DNA from: Autumnicola sp041679265
GTDB taxonomy: Bacteria > Bacteroidota > Bacteroidia > Flavobacteriales > Flavobacteriaceae
Length of the DNA: 64,000 nucleotides
Direction: 5' to 3'
Assembly (NCBI RefSeq): GCF_041679265.1
Contig: NZ_JBGFSM010000017.1
Span: 20,520 to 84,519, forward strand
Position 1 is the first letter of the stretch. Every line of letters starts with the position of its first letter. The position numbers and the translations under genes were made by a program. Below the pieces are notes generated by a model, which was not told where the DNA came from, searched no databases, and was given only the letters and a program-made list of their open reading frames with translations. Shown in pieces: positions 62,833 through 64,000 of this stretch.

Positions 62833-62840
62833 TACTTTTG
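62833..62840 (+). promoter_or_regulatory. -7 element of the YheT-family gene
   Basis: TACTTTTG is a perfect match to TAnnTTTG, 35 bp before the ATG at 62876. The expected -33 position falls at the left edge of the palindrome and has no clear TTG. Confidence 0.5.
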
Positions 62841-62875
62841 TATGAGGCTATTTTCACATTAATCGCTTTTTTAAC

Positions 62876-63844
62876 ATGCCGATACTTGACAGCTCATATC
62901 ATTCGCCATTAATTTTTCGCAGCGCTCATCTTTCTACTATTTATGCCGCGCTTTTACGAAAAGTAGATTTCAGAATTTCAAAAAGGGAGAGACTGGAGCT
63001 TAGTGACGGGGATTTTCTCGATTTGGACTGGTGTTATCCTCTCAATAAAAATACTGAAAAACTGCTTATTGTTACTCATGGGCTGGCTGGAAATGCACAG
63101 CGTCCTTATATGCTGGGAATGGCAAAGTCTTTTACAGAAAAGGGCTGGGATGTGGCGCTAATGAACTTTAGGAGTTGCAGCGGAGAGCTTAACAGGCTCT
63201 ACCGCAGTTATAATGCGGGAGCTACCGAAGATCTGGAAGAAGTGGTTACGCATGCCCTCAAGAAAAACAAATACCGGCATATTTCACTGGCCGGTTTTAG
63301 CCTGGGTGGCAACCTGCTTCTAAAATACCTGGGCGAACGGAATACTGTCCCCACGGAAGTGAAGTCGGCAATGGCGGTTTCGGTGCCTTGTGATTTGGGC
63401 GCTTCCCTTAAAGAGCTTAATAAAAACCATAATTTTCTATATTCAAGACGATTTTTAAAGAACCTGAAGGAGCAACTTTATGAACGCCATCTGGCCTTCC
63501 CAGGGGAGATTGATAAGAATGATATCGCTTCCTGCAATTCCCTGCTTGCCGTAGATGAGCTTTACACCAGCAAAGCCCACGGCTATAAAGACGCGGCAGA
63601 ATATTATAAAAAATGCAGCTGCCTGCAATTTTTGCCCCATATTAAAATCCCAACACTCCTTATTAATGCTGAAAATGATTCCTTTCTTTCGCCTAATTCC
63701 TATCCTGTAAAAACCGCCAAAAATTCTTCATTTCTTTACCTTGAAATTCCAAAATACGGAGGCCATGTGGGCTTTATTCAGAAAGGGGAAAAGTACTATC
63801 ACGAAAAGCGCGCGCTGGAATTTATTATAGACCGTAGCCAATAG
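62876..63844 (+). CDS. YheT-family alpha/beta hydrolase
   Basis: A 322-residue alpha/beta hydrolase of the YheT (ABHD1/3-like) family. Key elements are THGLAGNAQRPYM (oxyanion region), nucleophile S142 in AGFSLGGNLLLKYLGE, an Asp in NAENDSFLSP and the His in YGGHVGFI. Such enzymes are thought to act on lipid or ester substrates in the cytosol. ATG 62876 starts MPILDSSYHSPLIF. The 156 bp after the stop hold no recognisable feature. Confidence 0.9.
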   Translation: MPILDSSYHSPLIFRSAHLSTIYAALLRKVDFRISKRERLELSDGDFLDLDWCYPLNKNTEKLLIVTHGLAGNAQRPYMLGMAKSFTEKGWDVALMNFRSCSGELNRLYRSYNAGATEDLEEVVTHALKKNKYRHISLAGFSLGGNLLLKYLGERNTVPTEVKSAMAVSVPCDLGASLKELNKNHNFLYSRRFLKNLKEQLYERHLAFPGEIDKNDIASCNSLLAVDELYTSKAHGYKDAAEYYKKCSCLQFLPHIKIPTLLINAENDSFLSPNSYPVKTAKNSSFLYLEIPKYGGHVGFIQKGEKYYHEKRALEFIIDRSQ

Positions 63845-64000
63845 GCGGTAGCTGGTAGTCTTTAAACGCAGCAAGCTCAAGCTTTCGCACTTTACTCTTT
63901 CGGTCAACTTTCCTCTATTCACTTGTACTTCCCTGATTAGTGTTGACCGTTTTTATTTAATTAATCTTCATTATCAAAAATAGTTATAATTGGTCTTTCT

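Overview
The window is chromosomal DNA of a member of the Bacteroidota, most likely a marine or saline-habitat Flavobacteriaceae in the Gramella / Zunongwangia / Salinimicrobium neighbourhood. The family call rests on two SusC/SusD pairs, many lipoproteins with acidic residues after the lipid cysteine, -7 promoter elements of the TAnnTTTG type, DUF3078, SYLF and UnbV/VCBS proteins, and laminarin-type GH16 and GH3 enzymes. The genus is a guess. No phage, integrase, transposase, rRNA or CRISPR array was seen. One tRNA gene (Arg, anticodon CCT) is present.

Layout. 1-3.8 kb: class Ia ribonucleotide reductase (nrdB, nrdA). 3.8-4.7 kb: a small PD-(D/E)XK protein of the GxxExxY family, with REP-like palindromes on both sides. 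4.7-13.1 kb: housekeeping and envelope genes (dGTPase, acyltransferase, DUF3078, dxs, tadA, a DUF255 thioredoxin-like lipoprotein). 13.5-22.9 kb: a plus-strand locus with SusC, SusD, a large UnbV/FG-GAP lipoprotein and a Tat-exported TIM-barrel sugar isomerase-like protein, but no glycoside hydrolase. It ends at a strong terminator that faces the next locus. 23.0-39.4 kb, minus strand: a polysaccharide utilisation locus (PUL) best read as a laminarin (beta-1,3-glucan) system. Its order is a membrane-spanning LuxR/Y_Y_Y regulator, SusC, SusD, a PKD/CBM-like surface glycan-binding protein, a lipoprotein GH16, a GH3 and two further GH16s. In the working model the surface lipoproteins bind and cut laminarin, SusCD imports the oligosaccharides, and periplasmic GH16 and GH3 finish them to glucose.

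39.7-47.5 kb: a giant outer-membrane protein whose N-terminal metallophosphatase domain has lost its metal ligands. It is followed by an intact flavin disulfide oxidoreductase, a HAD dehalogenase, a TIGR04283-type glycosyltransferase and a second oxidoreductase broken by a frameshift. 47.6-53.4 kb: tandem SYLF paralogues with near-identical promoters, then small secreted proteins and the tRNA. 53.6-58.8 kb: an S9 peptidase and two PLP enzymes. 58.8-64 kb: an RsiV-like lipoprotein, an ArsC-like protein and EamA transporter pair, a three-gene minus operon (thioesterase, GGCT-fold protein, CYTH-like protein) and a YheT hydrolase.

The most interesting items are the palindrome-flanked GxxExxY gene, the pseudo-phosphatase/kinase-like/barrel fusion, the long palindromic element inside the laminarin PUL, the shared promoter of the SYLF pair, and two clean palindromes in divergent promoter regions.
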